In this document: one piece after another, positions 53,705 to 62,177 of the stretch
Layout of the letters: each line of letters opens with the position of its first letter
How positions within the stretch are numbered: the first letter of the stretch is position 1
Source: Flavobacteriales bacterium
Lineage (GTDB): Bacteria; Bacteroidota; Bacteroidia; Flavobacteriales_D; Sanyastnellaceae
Direction: 5' to 3'
Length of the DNA stretch: 62,177 nucleotides
NCBI GenBank assembly: GCA_030729695.1
Contig: JANQWV010000069.1
Coordinates: 64,542 to 126,718, forward strand
Translations under genes and position numbers: made by a program
Notes under the pieces: generated by a model
What the model was told of the DNA's origin: nothing
Seen by the model: the letters and a program-made list of their open reading frames with translations, nothing else
Database searches by the model: none

Positions 53705-54451
53705 TTATCCGCGCACAAATAACCAACCAATGCCCTTTCCAATACCAACGAAGAGGTATCCGAGCGGACCAAGTTTTTGTTTTTGATTCACATTAACGGT
53801 AAGGGTTGAAAAGCGAACGTCGTGTTCCATCTTAATCACTTGTCCGCGTAACTGATCTATCTCTGTATTCAAGCGCTCCAGCTCTTTTTCCACCTTCAAT
53901 GCGGCTTCAACATTTTCTGCTTTCGCTAACAATTCGAGGTAACGTGTGCGTGCTTTTTCTGCATTGTCGAGACGAATTTTAATATCTGCGTAGTTGTCTG
54001 AAACGTCAGTGGTAGATACGCTTTTGCGGGTGAGTTTTCCCAATTTCGAAACTTGTGCAACGGTGCCGTCTAATTTTTCTGATTCAATGCGAATGGTAAT
54101 TTGGTAGTTGCTTTTGCTGACTACGTATCCTTTTTGTTCTGATGCAATGCGTGTGATTTGCGAAATGGTAGAGTCGGAATTTTTAACGGTTATTCCAATG
54201 TTCGCGTTGTACACCAACATTTTCGGACCGCTGTATGAAGTCTTCGAATTAAAATCGCTGTAGTTTTTTCTTTCTTCCTTATCGTAAGTGCCGTTAGCAT
54301 TGGCGTATAGAGCGTCAGCTTGGACTTCAAACGCTCCATTGGTATTGTTATCGTAATCATAAGCCGCTGATTTTTCGTAAGCGCAAGATGTGAGAAAAGT
54401 CGAAGCAAATAGAACGGTTGCAAACAGAAAGGGAATACTCGTTAAACGCAT
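53705..54451 (-). CDS. DUF4349 family lipoprotein
   Basis: 248 residues. The lipoprotein signal ends STFLTSC with Cys23. The DUF4349 core follows: MLVYNANIGITVKNSDSTIS, EQKGYVVSKSNYQ, then an Arg/Glu/Leu coiled coil (ARTRYLELLAKAENVEAAL, ERLNTEIDQLRGQ) and a C-terminal hydrophobic GYLFVGIGKGIGWLFV that may reinsert in the membrane. The function of the family is not established. It is divergent from the dehydrogenase operon, and the TonB receptor lies downstream, 45 bp away. Confidence 0.88.
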   Translation of the reverse strand: MRLTSIPFLFATVLFASTFLTSCAYEKSAAYDYDNNTNGAFEVQADALYANANGTYDKEERKNYSDFNSKTSYSGPKMLVYNANIGITVKNSDSTISQITRIASEQKGYVVSKSNYQITIRIESEKLDGTVAQVSKLGKLTRKSVSTTDVSDNYADIKIRLDNAEKARTRYLELLAKAENVEAALKVEKELERLNTEIDQLRGQVIKMEHDVRFSTLTVNVNQKQKLGPLGYLFVGIGKGIGWLFVRG

Positions 54452-54460
54452 GTTTTGTGT

Positions 54461-54468
54461 TAGTTTTG
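54461..54468 (+). promoter_or_regulatory. -7 element of the dehydrogenase-ExbBD-NhaD operon
   Basis: TAGTTTTG fits TAnnTTTG, 22 bp before the ATG at 54491. Confidence 0.5.
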
Positions 54469-54490
54469 TGAAGTCTAAATTAACAAGAGA

Positions 54491-55726
54491 ATGAAGGGTT
54501 TATTGTCGCAGTACGAAAATAAGAAACCAGAAGTAGTTTTTGAATGGAACGATCCATATACTGAAGCACAAGGTTGGGTAGTTATAAACTCATTACGCGG
54601 CGGAGCCGCAGGTGGTGGAACACGCATGAGAGCCGGGTTAGATAAGCACGAGGTTTTGTCTCTTGCAAAAACGATGGAAGTGAAATTCACGGTAAGCGGA
54701 CCACAAATTGGTGGCGCGAAGAGTGGGATCAATTTCAATCCGGCCGATCCTCGCAAGAAGGAAGTTTTGAAGCGTTGGTATGCTGCGGTTACCCCGTTGT
54801 TGAAACATTACTACGGAACTGGCGGTGATTTAAATGTAGACGAGATTCATGAAGTAATTCCAATGACGGAAGATTGCGGTGTTTGGCATCCGCAAGAAGG
54901 TGTGTTCAACGGACACTTCAAACCTACGGAAGCGCAGAAAGTAAAGCGTATTGGAAATTTGAGAGGAGGTGTTGTAAGCATCATTGAAGACGAAAAGTAT
55001 TCTCCAGATGTGAATATGAAATTCAAAGTAGCCGACATGATTACCGGTTACGGCGTTGCAGAAAGTGTTCGTCATTTTTTCGAAATATGGAAAAATGAGA
55101 AGAGCTTAGTGGGCAAGAAAGTGATTGTTCAAGGTTGGGGAAATGTAGGCGCTGCAGCTGCTTTTTATATGAGTCAAGCAGGCGCATCTGTTGTGGGAAT
55201 TATTGATAGAAACGGCGGATTGATTAATGAGAACGGATATTCATTTGAAGAAATCCGCACGTTGTTTTTGAATCGTGTGAACAACACGTTGGTTGCTGAA
55301 GGCATGCTTTCGTTCGAAGAAATCAATTCGAAAATTTGGGATCTTCAAGCCGATGTATTTCTTCCATGTGCGGCTTCACGCTTGGTGAGTCAAGAACAAG
55401 CAGAGCGCATGCACAAGGCAGGAGTTTCAGTCATTGCTTGTGGTGCGAATGTTCCGTTTGCTGATCAACAAATCTTTTACGGACCTATTTCGGAATGGTG
55501 CGATGCGCATTTCAGTGTTGTTCCAGACTTCATTGCAAACTGCGGAATGGCGAGAGTATTCGCTTATTTAATGAGCGACTCTGAAGTTGATTTATCTGAT
55601 GAAGGAATTTTCTCTGACACTTCTAAAATTATTGGTGACGCTTTGAAAAATGTTCATCAGCAAGGAAGTGAAGAGCAGTTCGTTTCGAAGCACGCGTTTG
55701 AAATTGCATTAAAAAAATTAGTTTAA
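54491..55726 (+). CDS. Glu/Leu/Phe/Val-type amino-acid dehydrogenase
   Basis: 411 residues. The N-terminal catalytic domain has RGGAAGGGTRMRAGL and GPQIGGAKSGINFNP with the catalytic Lys77, and YGTGGDLNVDE. The Rossmann domain carries VQGWGNVGAAAAFYM (about residues 214-228), and the C-terminal IANCGMARVFAYLMSD closes the fold. The family oxidatively deaminates an amino acid with NAD(P)+; the glutamate, leucine, phenylalanine and valine enzymes cannot be separated by eye. It is the first gene of a tight operon, with exbB starting 1 bp after its stop. Confidence 0.93.
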   Translation: MKGLLSQYENKKPEVVFEWNDPYTEAQGWVVINSLRGGAAGGGTRMRAGLDKHEVLSLAKTMEVKFTVSGPQIGGAKSGINFNPADPRKKEVLKRWYAAVTPLLKHYYGTGGDLNVDEIHEVIPMTEDCGVWHPQEGVFNGHFKPTEAQKVKRIGNLRGGVVSIIEDEKYSPDVNMKFKVADMITGYGVAESVRHFFEIWKNEKSLVGKKVIVQGWGNVGAAAAFYMSQAGASVVGIIDRNGGLINENGYSFEEIRTLFLNRVNNTLVAEGMLSFEEINSKIWDLQADVFLPCAASRLVSQEQAERMHKAGVSVIACGANVPFADQQIFYGPISEWCDAHFSVVPDFIANCGMARVFAYLMSDSEVDLSDEGIFSDTSKIIGDALKNVHQQGSEEQFVSKHAFEIALKKLV

Positions 55727-55727
55727 G

Positions 55728-56384
55728 ATGATCTATTTGCAAGCCGCACCGGAAGGAGCAACCTATGAGAAATCGCTGGATTTAATTGGACTTATCTTCA
55801 AGGGAGGATGGGTAATGATTCCGCTTTTGCTTCTCTCTATTTTAACCATTGTGATTGTTATTGAACGATACCTTTTTCTAGGGAAACAAGGTGTTGGAAA
55901 GAAGAACAATTTCGAAGGTTTTTTAGCGGCTTTGAAAGTTGGAAACAACAAAGAGGCGATGCGTTTGTGTGAAGAAGACAACGCCGCGTGGTCGCGTATT
56001 TTTCAATATGCGGCGCTAACCGAAATCTCTGGCGACGAGCAAGAGAAACTTATGGAGCAAGCGGCCAATGTTGAAGTGGCTTATTTGGAAAGAAGATTGA
56101 ACGTGTTATCTATTGTTGCCGGAGTAGCGCCACTGTTGGGTTTCATAGGAACCATTGCGGGAGTTATTACAATCTTCTTCGATATTTCAACCACAGCAGA
56201 CATTAGTATCGGAGTTATTTCGGAAGGTCTTTATCAGAAGATGGTTTCTTCTGCAGGCGGATTGGTGGTTGGAATTATTGCCTTCGTTTTTTATCAGTTG
56301 CTACAAAATTCAGTAGACAAGTTTGTGGCGCAAATGGAGGAATATTCTCTTCAACTTAAAACATTATTCCTTCAAGGAAAATGA
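55728..56384 (+). CDS. exbB: MotA/TolQ/ExbB proton-channel protein
   Basis: 218 residues. Three membrane segments lie around residues 22-48 (GWVMIPLLLLSILTIVIVIE), 118-145 (RRLNVLSIVAGVAPLLGFIG), and 165-195 (KMVSSAGGLVVGIIAFVFYQ). The conserved APLLGFIGTIAGVITIF is the ExbB/TolQ hallmark. With ExbD it forms the proton-driven motor for TonB or Tol. Overlap with exbD is 4 bp (ATGA). No tonB or tolA gene is present in the visible part of the operon. Confidence 0.95.
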   Translation: MIYLQAAPEGATYEKSLDLIGLIFKGGWVMIPLLLLSILTIVIVIERYLFLGKQGVGKKNNFEGFLAALKVGNNKEAMRLCEEDNAAWSRIFQYAALTEISGDEQEKLMEQAANVEVAYLERRLNVLSIVAGVAPLLGFIGTIAGVITIFFDISTTADISIGVISEGLYQKMVSSAGGLVVGIIAFVFYQLLQNSVDKFVAQMEEYSLQLKTLFLQGK

Positions 56385-56788
56385 ATATAAAAAGAAGAAA
56401 GAAAAGGGGTGCTGTTGTAAACACGCATGCGCTGAACGACATCATGTTCTTCTTGCTTTTGTTTTTTCTAATTCTTTCTACGTTGGCGAATCCGAATGTG
56501 ATTAAAGTGCTTTTGCCGGAAGCAGGCGAGACGCAGCAACGTGAACCGAAGAAGTCTTTGCAATTGGCCGTGGATGAATATCACGATTATTATCTCGATG
56601 GAGAAAAAATGAGCGTTGAGCAATTGGGACAGCGATTGGAGTACATTGGAAAAACTTTTCCAGAGAGTACCTGTTCCATTTCAATGGATCGAAACTTACC
56701 TGTTCAAGATTTAGTGGAAGTGATGCAGTTGGGCGCTAAGAGCGACATTCGTATGTATTTAAAAACAAGTAAAATAGAGGGACAATGA
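56381..56788 (+). CDS. exbD: ExbD/TolR-type biopolymer transport protein
   Basis: 135 residues. A basic N-terminus (MNIKRRKKRGAVVNTHALND) precedes one membrane helix (IMFFLLLFFLILSTLANP). In the usual ExbD pattern the helix begins with a key Asp, and here Asp20 in ALNDIMFF occupies that place. The periplasmic domain has LQLAVDEYHDYYLDGEKM and VQDLVEVMQLGAKSDI. It pairs with the upstream ExbB and couples its gene to nhaD through a further 4-bp overlap. Confidence 0.95.
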   Translation: MNIKRRKKRGAVVNTHALNDIMFFLLLFFLILSTLANPNVIKVLLPEAGETQQREPKKSLQLAVDEYHDYYLDGEKMSVEQLGQRLEYIGKTFPESTCSISMDRNLPVQDLVEVMQLGAKSDIRMYLKTSKIEGQ

Positions 56789-58089
56789 TTACAGCAATAC
56801 TAATAATTTTCGTTCTTGCTTATGTGCTCATAGCAGCGGAACATGCGGTGAGAATAGATAAAGCAGCCACAGCATTAATTGCAGGCGTTTTGTGCTGGAC
56901 GCTTTTAGTTCTTGCTCCAACCGGAATTTCACACGAAGTTTTGGAAGGAAGATTGGGTCATCACATTGAAGAGATTTCCGGAATTTTATTGTTCTTAATG
57001 GGCGCTATGACCATTGTTGAAATCATTGATGCGCACAACGGATTCTCAATTATTACGGATCGTATTTCAACAACCAATCAAGTTAAATTACTTTGGATTA
57101 TTTCAATGCTTTCGTTCTTCTTGTCTGCAGCGTTAGACAATTTAACAACGGCCATTGTTATGGTGAGTTTAGGACGAAAGTTGATTAGTGATCAAAAGTC
57201 GCGTTGGTTTTTTGCTGGTATAATTGTTATTGCGGCTAATGCCGGTGGTGCGTGGAGTCCTATTGGAGATGTAACAACTACGATGCTTTGGATAGGCGGA
57301 CAACTCACTACAGGCCCTGTAATTTCAGAACTTTTTCTTCCAAGTTTAGTGAGTCTGCTGGTCCCTCTAATTGTTTTGTCGTTTGTGTTGAAGGGAAACT
57401 TGGAACGTCCGGCCGTAATTCAAATAGAGTCAAGCGATTTAGCTAAATCGAAACAATTGATTGTTTTTTTACTGGGTGTTGGCGGATTGTTATTCGTGCC
57501 TGTTTTCAAAACGGCAACACATCTTCCTCCATTCATGGGCATGATGATCTCGGTTGGTGTTCTTTGGCTCGTTACAGACCTTATGAACGGAAGAAAAATG
57601 GATTCCGATAAAGCGAAGTATTCAGCGTTGAGTGCATTGCGAAAAATTGATATGCCTTCTGTTCTTTTCTTCTTGGGAATTTTACTTTCAGTGAGCGCAT
57701 TGCAAGAAGCAGGACATCTCACACAGCTTTCTTTTTGGTTGAAGGAACAACTCAACAACACTTATGCAATAAACATTGCGATTGGTATCCTTTCGGCTAT
57801 TGTAGACAACGTTCCTTTGGTTGCAGCAAGCATTGGAATGTATCCGGTTGAAGCAGCAGGCACTGCTGATGTATGGGCTTCGTACTTTGTGCAAGACGGA
57901 ACGTTCTGGCATTTCTTGGCCTACACTGCAGGCACCGGCGGCAGTATGCTAATCATAGGATCTGCCTCAGGTGTTGCTGCAATGGGGCTAGAGAAGATGT
58001 CGTTCACATGGTATTTGAAAAACATTTCTTTGTGGGCCCTACTGGGTTTCTTTAGTGGCGCTGGAGTTTATATTCTCATGCACCTCTAA
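56785..58089 (+). CDS. nhaD: NhaD-type Na+/H+ antiporter
   Basis: 434 residues with about 11-12 membrane helices. Family blocks include AAEHAVRIDKAATALI, LSAALDNLTTAIVMVSL with a buried Asp, IVIAANAGGAWSPIGDVTTT, and VDNVPLVAASIGMY with a second Asp. The family expels Na+ or Li+ in exchange for protons. It follows exbBD through a 4-bp overlap, so a proton-driven motor and an ion antiporter are produced together, which fits a role in balancing the proton and sodium gradients. Its stop abuts that of the convergent gene. Confidence 0.95.
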   Translation: MITAILIIFVLAYVLIAAEHAVRIDKAATALIAGVLCWTLLVLAPTGISHEVLEGRLGHHIEEISGILLFLMGAMTIVEIIDAHNGFSIITDRISTTNQVKLLWIISMLSFFLSAALDNLTTAIVMVSLGRKLISDQKSRWFFAGIIVIAANAGGAWSPIGDVTTTMLWIGGQLTTGPVISELFLPSLVSLLVPLIVLSFVLKGNLERPAVIQIESSDLAKSKQLIVFLLGVGGLLFVPVFKTATHLPPFMGMMISVGVLWLVTDLMNGRKMDSDKAKYSALSALRKIDMPSVLFFLGILLSVSALQEAGHLTQLSFWLKEQLNNTYAINIAIGILSAIVDNVPLVAASIGMYPVEAAGTADVWASYFVQDGTFWHFLAYTAGTGGSMLIIGSASGVAAMGLEKMSFTWYLKNISLWALLGFFSGAGVYILMHL

Positions 58090-61000
58090 TTAATTTTCAA
58101 TTACAAATTTTTCAGTCTTCGTCTTTCCATCTTCCAATACAAATTGTAAGAAGTAAATGCCGTTTGGAAAAAGTATATCGAATGAAATCTCAGAGCACTG
58201 CTGTTCCAATCCTTCTTCAATTACACTTCCTGAAGTCGAGAGTATTTTCCATTTTACAGATCTGTTTTTCCTGTCGAGTTTCAATTTGAATTCGCCATTG
58301 TTGATGGAAGGAATTATTTTTCCCGTATGAACATTCATTTGCTTATCATTGGAAAAGCAGGTGAAGAACAAGACTTCTTGCGGACCGAGAATTTCAATTC
58401 CGAATGGAAAATTTGAATTGCTTAAACTCGTGAAGATTGAATCGTTCACGGTCGAAGTTAACGCTGTTGTGTTGTTCAATTCATGCGCTGTGAGGGCTTT
58501 CCAATACAGCAGCTCCTCCAATTCCTCACCTTCGATGTTGCATGTGTTCAGTTGGTCTAGAATGGCGTGACACAAACTTGAATTTCCCAATGAGCGGAAG
58601 AGTTGTGCTTTAGAAAGTTCAATCCAGAATTGTGAATGGAAGGAAGAGTCACTCACGACGCTGTCTGTACAAGCGTTCAAGGCATTCACATATCGTTGCA
58701 CTGCAAGCTCAAACGACTCTGAATTGTTTTCAGGAATTATTTCTCCGCGAAGAACAAGTTCTTCAATCATCTTTTTCATCATACCTATTCCCCAGTTCGA
58801 CAATGAACGTATCTCGCTGTTGCCTCGATCCAATGGCGTTGTTAGAATTTCATGAAAGAGTTTGATGGAACGTTTTCCTTCAAACAAACTGTCGGTTGCG
58901 TAAGCCAATGTTGCTGCCAACGAGAGCGCAGAATCTAAAGGCATTTGTCCGTATTCTGTGGTTGAAATCAAAGGCAAATCGGAAAGTGTCTTTTGTTGCG
59001 TATTCGCTTGCGTCATTGATTTCGTTGGACTGAGAATTCCGATGACTGAAGGACATAGCGTAGAAACCGCGGCTGATGGACTAAGCAAGATTGCGCAAAG
59101 GTTTCCGTTAGCACAAGTGTTCGATGTGTAGAGTGCAATGCCTGAGCTACCCGATGCAATAGGAAGCCATTCGTTTTGTGCACTGGCTAATGCAATGGGC
59201 GCGCAATTCGCAGAGGTGATGGTTGCAATGTTTCCACACAGATTGCAATCGCTCGCACCACTGAAAGCGTTGAATCCTTTGTTCAATAAGGGTGTTGAGC
59301 TGTGGTAGAAATGAACGTGCTCGTCGTTCAATTCGAAAACATTGTATCCGCCCGCGCTGCTCGAAGACATGTTTAACACACATCCTTTTCCAATTTCCAG
59401 AGCCGTTCCGTTCTGTGAAAATTCAGAACAGCGAATGGTGAATACGCCCCCTTTCTTTTGTGCCGCGATTGCGTTGTTGTTGAAAGTGCACGAGGTCAAT
59501 CCGATTTCAATTAGACTGTAATCTGAAAGTGCAACAGCGTTGTTTGAGAAAACTGAATTTTTGATTTTACTCAATGATTTCAAATGTTCAGAGAACAGAT
59601 TAGAAGCATTGAATAGACATTCTTCGAAATTGAAGTTTCCATAACGAACGCTAATCGCGCTGCTGTTAGTGAAATCTGAATTCACTGCCGATAATTTTCC
59701 ATAGTTGCTTTTTATTTTGCAATTGTTGGAAGAAGAGTTTAAGAAGGAAAGGCTGTTGTAGTCGACTTGACACAATGCATTTTCAGCACCGATGATTTCT
59801 GTGTTGTTGAAGAACATTCTCTGGTAGGAAAGCAGCGTTGCGTTTTCTTCAAGTTCAATTTTTCCGTTTTCAAATCGGATATAATTGGTGGTGCCAGATT
59901 CGTTGAACATGGCGCCTTCATGAATACGCAATAGTGTGTTTTCGGAACCGACTCCTTCCACATGCATGCGGCTTCCCGACGCGAAGATCACGTCTGTTTC
60001 ATTCCACGAAGAATACACATCGAACCCTCCTTGAATAGCTTCAACATTTAAATCAGCTTGTGCGTTTAAGTGAAGCTGTCCGCCATGAAATTCAATGGAA
60101 GCGTCTGTGTTATTCAAGACTACTTCTCCTGAAGAGAAAACGATTTTCCCTCCTGGAAGAAGCACAACTTTCCCTTCCACTTGAAGCGTTCCTCCGAGTA
60201 GGTTTAAGGTTGAATTGTTTTCTAGAATCAGTTGTCCATTCGGATGAATGAATAACGTTCCATTATCTTGAAGATTAATGGTTGTTGTTTCTTGAACATG
60301 CAGTGAAGCGTTTACTGTGCCTGTTGCATCTCCAATTTGAAGACTTCCTCCTTCACGAATATCAACGCTTCCTTGTCCGCAGTCAACGCCTGTTTCAATG
60401 TTTACTTCATCGCCAGGAAAGACAAGGCTGTTCAAAGAAGAATGACTTTCGCCCAGTGCACCAATGCTTACTATGGAATTGTTTTCAATGGTTGTTGAAG
60501 GAAGAACTTGCAAACCTGAATTTCCAAAGTTGAAGTTCAATCCGTTTTCGACATTCATTCTAAAAACCGAATGTCCATTCGGTAGTTCATCGGCGAATAC
60601 TTCTTCAGCAATGAACGCGAGGTTTCCGTAGTTGATTCCAGAGTGTGGTTGATTGTTTCCGGAAGGGGCATACCAATTGTCGAAAGGAATTTCTTCTTCA
60701 TTTATGGCAGTGAATGGTTCATTAGCATTGCAATGGAGCGCACTTGTTGTCGGGACGAAGTTGTGATACAATTCGAATTGATCGGCGTTGATGGTGCCAC
60801 ACGCACTGTTGAACGCAGCGGTTTCGTTGATTGCGTCTACAAACTCTTTGATGGAAGAGGAGTATCCTCCGCACGAGTAGTCGAACGGAAGTGCGTTCAC
60901 CGAAACCATTGGTCTAGCGCTGTATTGCGAAATGGAGATGCTTAAAAAATCGAGGTCTACTTCAGTGAGTTTTAAGTCCGCAATAACCCTGTGCGTGCTT

Positions 61001-62177
61001 GTATTTTCAACATAGTCGTTCGAACCGGGTAGCGGAAAAAATTTCAATCTGAATTCATCTCCGTCTACGAAGTTCGATGCATTACATGATTCCGTAAGCA
61101 AAGGTTCAGTTGTGTTGGTTGAAAGTCCAATTCCATTTTTACTTCCATTCGCAACTGCAATGTTTCTGCAATTTTTGGGAAGTCCCATGTTGTGGAGTTC
61201 AGATTGAAAGTTCAGGAAGTTGGTTGGAAGAAGGGGATCGGGAACACCCCATTGGTAGAAGAGTAATTGTTGTGCTGCTGGACGTTGTAGCTTATCGTAT
61301 ACGAAGCTATGTGCAGCTGAGCTGTGCGGAGCCATAAAGTGTAATGTCGATTGAAGGCTCAGTGGAATGTAGGCACCTAAATGGGGCGCATCGAGGCTTA
61401 TGTAAAGACGTGCACAATGTTGTTTGTTTTGAAGTTCCATAGTTCGAAGGGCGTAGCGCGAAATAAGTCCCCCCATACTTGCGCCCGCAACGACAATGCT
61501 TTCATTGCTGTTCTTGTGCGCATTGCAGAGGCGAATGATTTTTTCAACCAGTGCTGCATTTTCTCGAATGTCGCGCGCTCCGTCGTAAAAATCGACAAGC
61601 ACTAAATCATATCCATGCTGTTGCAGCGTGTCTATCCAATAGGGCATCAATTGCAGCATAGCGTACTGCCCGGTTGAAGCACCAGAAGAGAATGCATCCC
61701 ATCCAAACGTTCCATTTCTTGTAGGAAGATGATCAGTCCCGAAGTCAATTCCTTCAACAAAAATAAAAGGCTTATCGAAGACTCCGTCTGTGCTCAGCAG
61801 GGTGTAGGCATTGCCTTTCACGAAATCGTTTCCAACAAGCGTGTCAATTTCGAAGGAACTGCTTACTTGCCACGGTGCAGTGTCTGGGTTAATCAAGCTC
61901 TTTGTTTCAACTTGAAATTTGATTCCTGTTTTTTTTACTGTACCGTTCACGGAATATTTTACAGCAACAGAAAACCAATTTATGTTGGAAGGAATAATGG
62001 TTGAAATGGAATTGTTGCCGAGCGAATTCCATGTCAATCCTTCATCGAAACTGATTGCTTGAATGGTCGTGTTTGAATAGTAGTTCGAGTGAATGAAGTT
62101 ACTTGTGTTGAACACATGAACTCCGGGAGTAAGTGTATGCGAATTACTCAGAATGAATTGGCTGGTATCGGCCGCAT
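58090..62177 (-). CDS. Secreted lipase-like/beta-helix protein with type-A T9SS domain, 5' truncated
   Basis: At least 1362 residues; the frame is open to the right edge, so the signal peptide is missing and a GTG at 62115 is not the true start. The visible N-terminal part includes an alpha/beta-hydrolase with the nucleophile elbow VAGASMGGLISR (GxSxG) near 61480, preceded by FIFVEGIDFG and followed by LYISLDAPHLGAYIP. The middle (about 60.5 to 59.1 kb) is a right-handed beta-helix-like repeat of Asn/Ser-rich turns. A helical region and a C-terminal type-A sorting domain (NGIYFLQFVLEDGKT, EKFVIEN) end it. Probable secreted hydrolase; substrate unknown. Confidence 0.88.
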   Translation of the reverse strand, partial: AADTSQFILSNSHTLTPGVHVFNTSNFIHSNYYSNTTIQAISFDEGLTWNSLGNNSISTIIPSNINWFSVAVKYSVNGTVKKTGIKFQVETKSLINPDTAPWQVSSSFEIDTLVGNDFVKGNAYTLLSTDGVFDKPFIFVEGIDFGTDHLPTRNGTFGWDAFSSGASTGQYAMLQLMPYWIDTLQQHGYDLVLVDFYDGARDIRENAALVEKIIRLCNAHKNSNESIVVAGASMGGLISRYALRTMELQNKQHCARLYISLDAPHLGAYIPLSLQSTLHFMAPHSSAAHSFVYDKLQRPAAQQLLFYQWGVPDPLLPTNFLNFQSELHNMGLPKNCRNIAVANGSKNGIGLSTNTTEPLLTESCNASNFVDGDEFRLKFFPLPGSNDYVENTSTHRVIADLKLTEVDLDFLSISISQYSARPMVSVNALPFDYSCGGYSSSIKEFVDAINETAAFNSACGTINADQFELYHNFVPTTSALHCNANEPFTAINEEEIPFDNWYAPSGNNQPHSGINYGNLAFIAEEVFADELPNGHSVFRMNVENGLNFNFGNSGLQVLPSTTIENNSIVSIGALGESHSSLNSLVFPGDEVNIETGVDCGQGSVDIREGGSLQIGDATGTVNASLHVQETTTINLQDNGTLFIHPNGQLILENNSTLNLLGGTLQVEGKVVLLPGGKIVFSSGEVVLNNTDASIEFHGGQLHLNAQADLNVEAIQGGFDVYSSWNETDVIFASGSRMHVEGVGSENTLLRIHEGAMFNESGTTNYIRFENGKIELEENATLLSYQRMFFNNTEIIGAENALCQVDYNSLSFLNSSSNNCKIKSNYGKLSAVNSDFTNSSAISVRYGNFNFEECLFNASNLFSEHLKSLSKIKNSVFSNNAVALSDYSLIEIGLTSCTFNNNAIAAQKKGGVFTIRCSEFSQNGTALEIGKGCVLNMSSSSAGGYNVFELNDEHVHFYHSSTPLLNKGFNAFSGASDCNLCGNIATITSANCAPIALASAQNEWLPIASGSSGIALYTSNTCANGNLCAILLSPSAAVSTLCPSVIGILSPTKSMTQANTQQKTLSDLPLISTTEYGQMPLDSALSLAATLAYATDSLFEGKRSIKLFHEILTTPLDRGNSEIRSLSNWGIGMMKKMIEELVLRGEIIPENNSESFELAVQRYVNALNACTDSVVSDSSFHSQFWIELSKAQLFRSLGNSSLCHAILDQLNTCNIEGEELEELLYWKALTAHELNNTTALTSTVNDSIFTSLSNSNFPFGIEILGPQEVLFFTCFSNDKQMNVHTGKIIPSINNGEFKLKLDRKNRSVKWKILSTSGSVIEEGLEQQCSEISFDILFPNGIYFLQFVLEDGKTKTEKFVIEN

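Noticed and set aside
1-62177. Insertion sequences, prophage, integrons, CRISPR arrays, rRNA genes
   Set aside because: No transposase, integrase or phage proteins, no spaced direct repeats of 25-40 bp, and no rRNA-like stretches were found. The only long repeats are the in-frame adhesin modules.

Overview
The window comes from a Bacteroidota chromosome, most likely the Flavobacteriales. The evidence is lineage-typical genes: an LpxC-FabZ fusion, a SecDF fusion, an E1 alpha-beta fusion, a short GlgA, DUF4270/DUF4301/DUF4349 proteins and a TonB-dependent receptor with a carboxypeptidase-like N-terminal domain. Five proteins carry type IX secretion (T9SS) C-terminal sorting domains, and promoters carry the Bacteroidota -7 element TAnnTTTG. 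There are no insertion sequences, phage genes, CRISPR arrays or rRNA. One tRNA is present (Cys). Coding density is very high and most convergent gene pairs overlap at their stop codons.

Region by region. 1-3.4 kb: 5'-end of mnmG, a near-perfect parS site, ybeY, an OmpA-family lipoprotein and an outer-membrane protein with a palindrome over its promoter. 3.4-10 kb: the glgA-like/DUF4270/glmS operon, panC and a dicarboxylate/glutamate-type symporter. 10-18.9 kb: a barrel-less TonB-plug protein, a long PurF-like amidotransferase, a serine hydrolase with a coiled-coil protein, tRNA-Cys, recO-holB, a possible structured RNA, a retropepsin-like protein, yqeY and a TetR regulator. 18.9-27.8 kb: lpxC/fabZ-lpxA-ABC ATPase, DUF4301, an Hpt-like protein, galE, a PAP2-like protein with rpoN, and a purple-acid-phosphatase-like lipoprotein.

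27.8-43 kb is the accessory heart of the window: two giant paralogous repeat adhesins (2039 and 1327 residues) with gliding-motility-type (type B) C-termini, a third type-B protein, a metallo-beta-lactamase-fold hydrolase and an Asp-box protein with a type-A C-terminus. The adhesins are built from 75-residue modules, each with cysteines at positions 11 and 61. In the larger gene these form an exact 450-bp tandem period. Neighbouring units are almost identical as protein but differ at about half of their codons synonymously.

43-62 kb: cinA, rpmB, secDF, tatA, alkB-like, branched-chain E1, a TonB-dependent receptor, DUF4349, then an operon of amino-acid dehydrogenase, ExbB, ExbD and NhaD. It ends with a 5'-truncated lipase/beta-helix T9SS cargo. 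SecDF and TatA (export), ExbBD (energy for TonB receptors) and NhaD (Na+/H+ balance) plausibly support the heavily loaded cell envelope.

The observations I rate highest are the synonymously scrambled adhesin repeats, the parS site, five genes whose -7 element lies 4-8 nt before the start codon (apparently leaderless mRNAs), and a structured + strand element with its own terminator at 17.17-17.35 kb. I did not find a clear new defence or mobile system.
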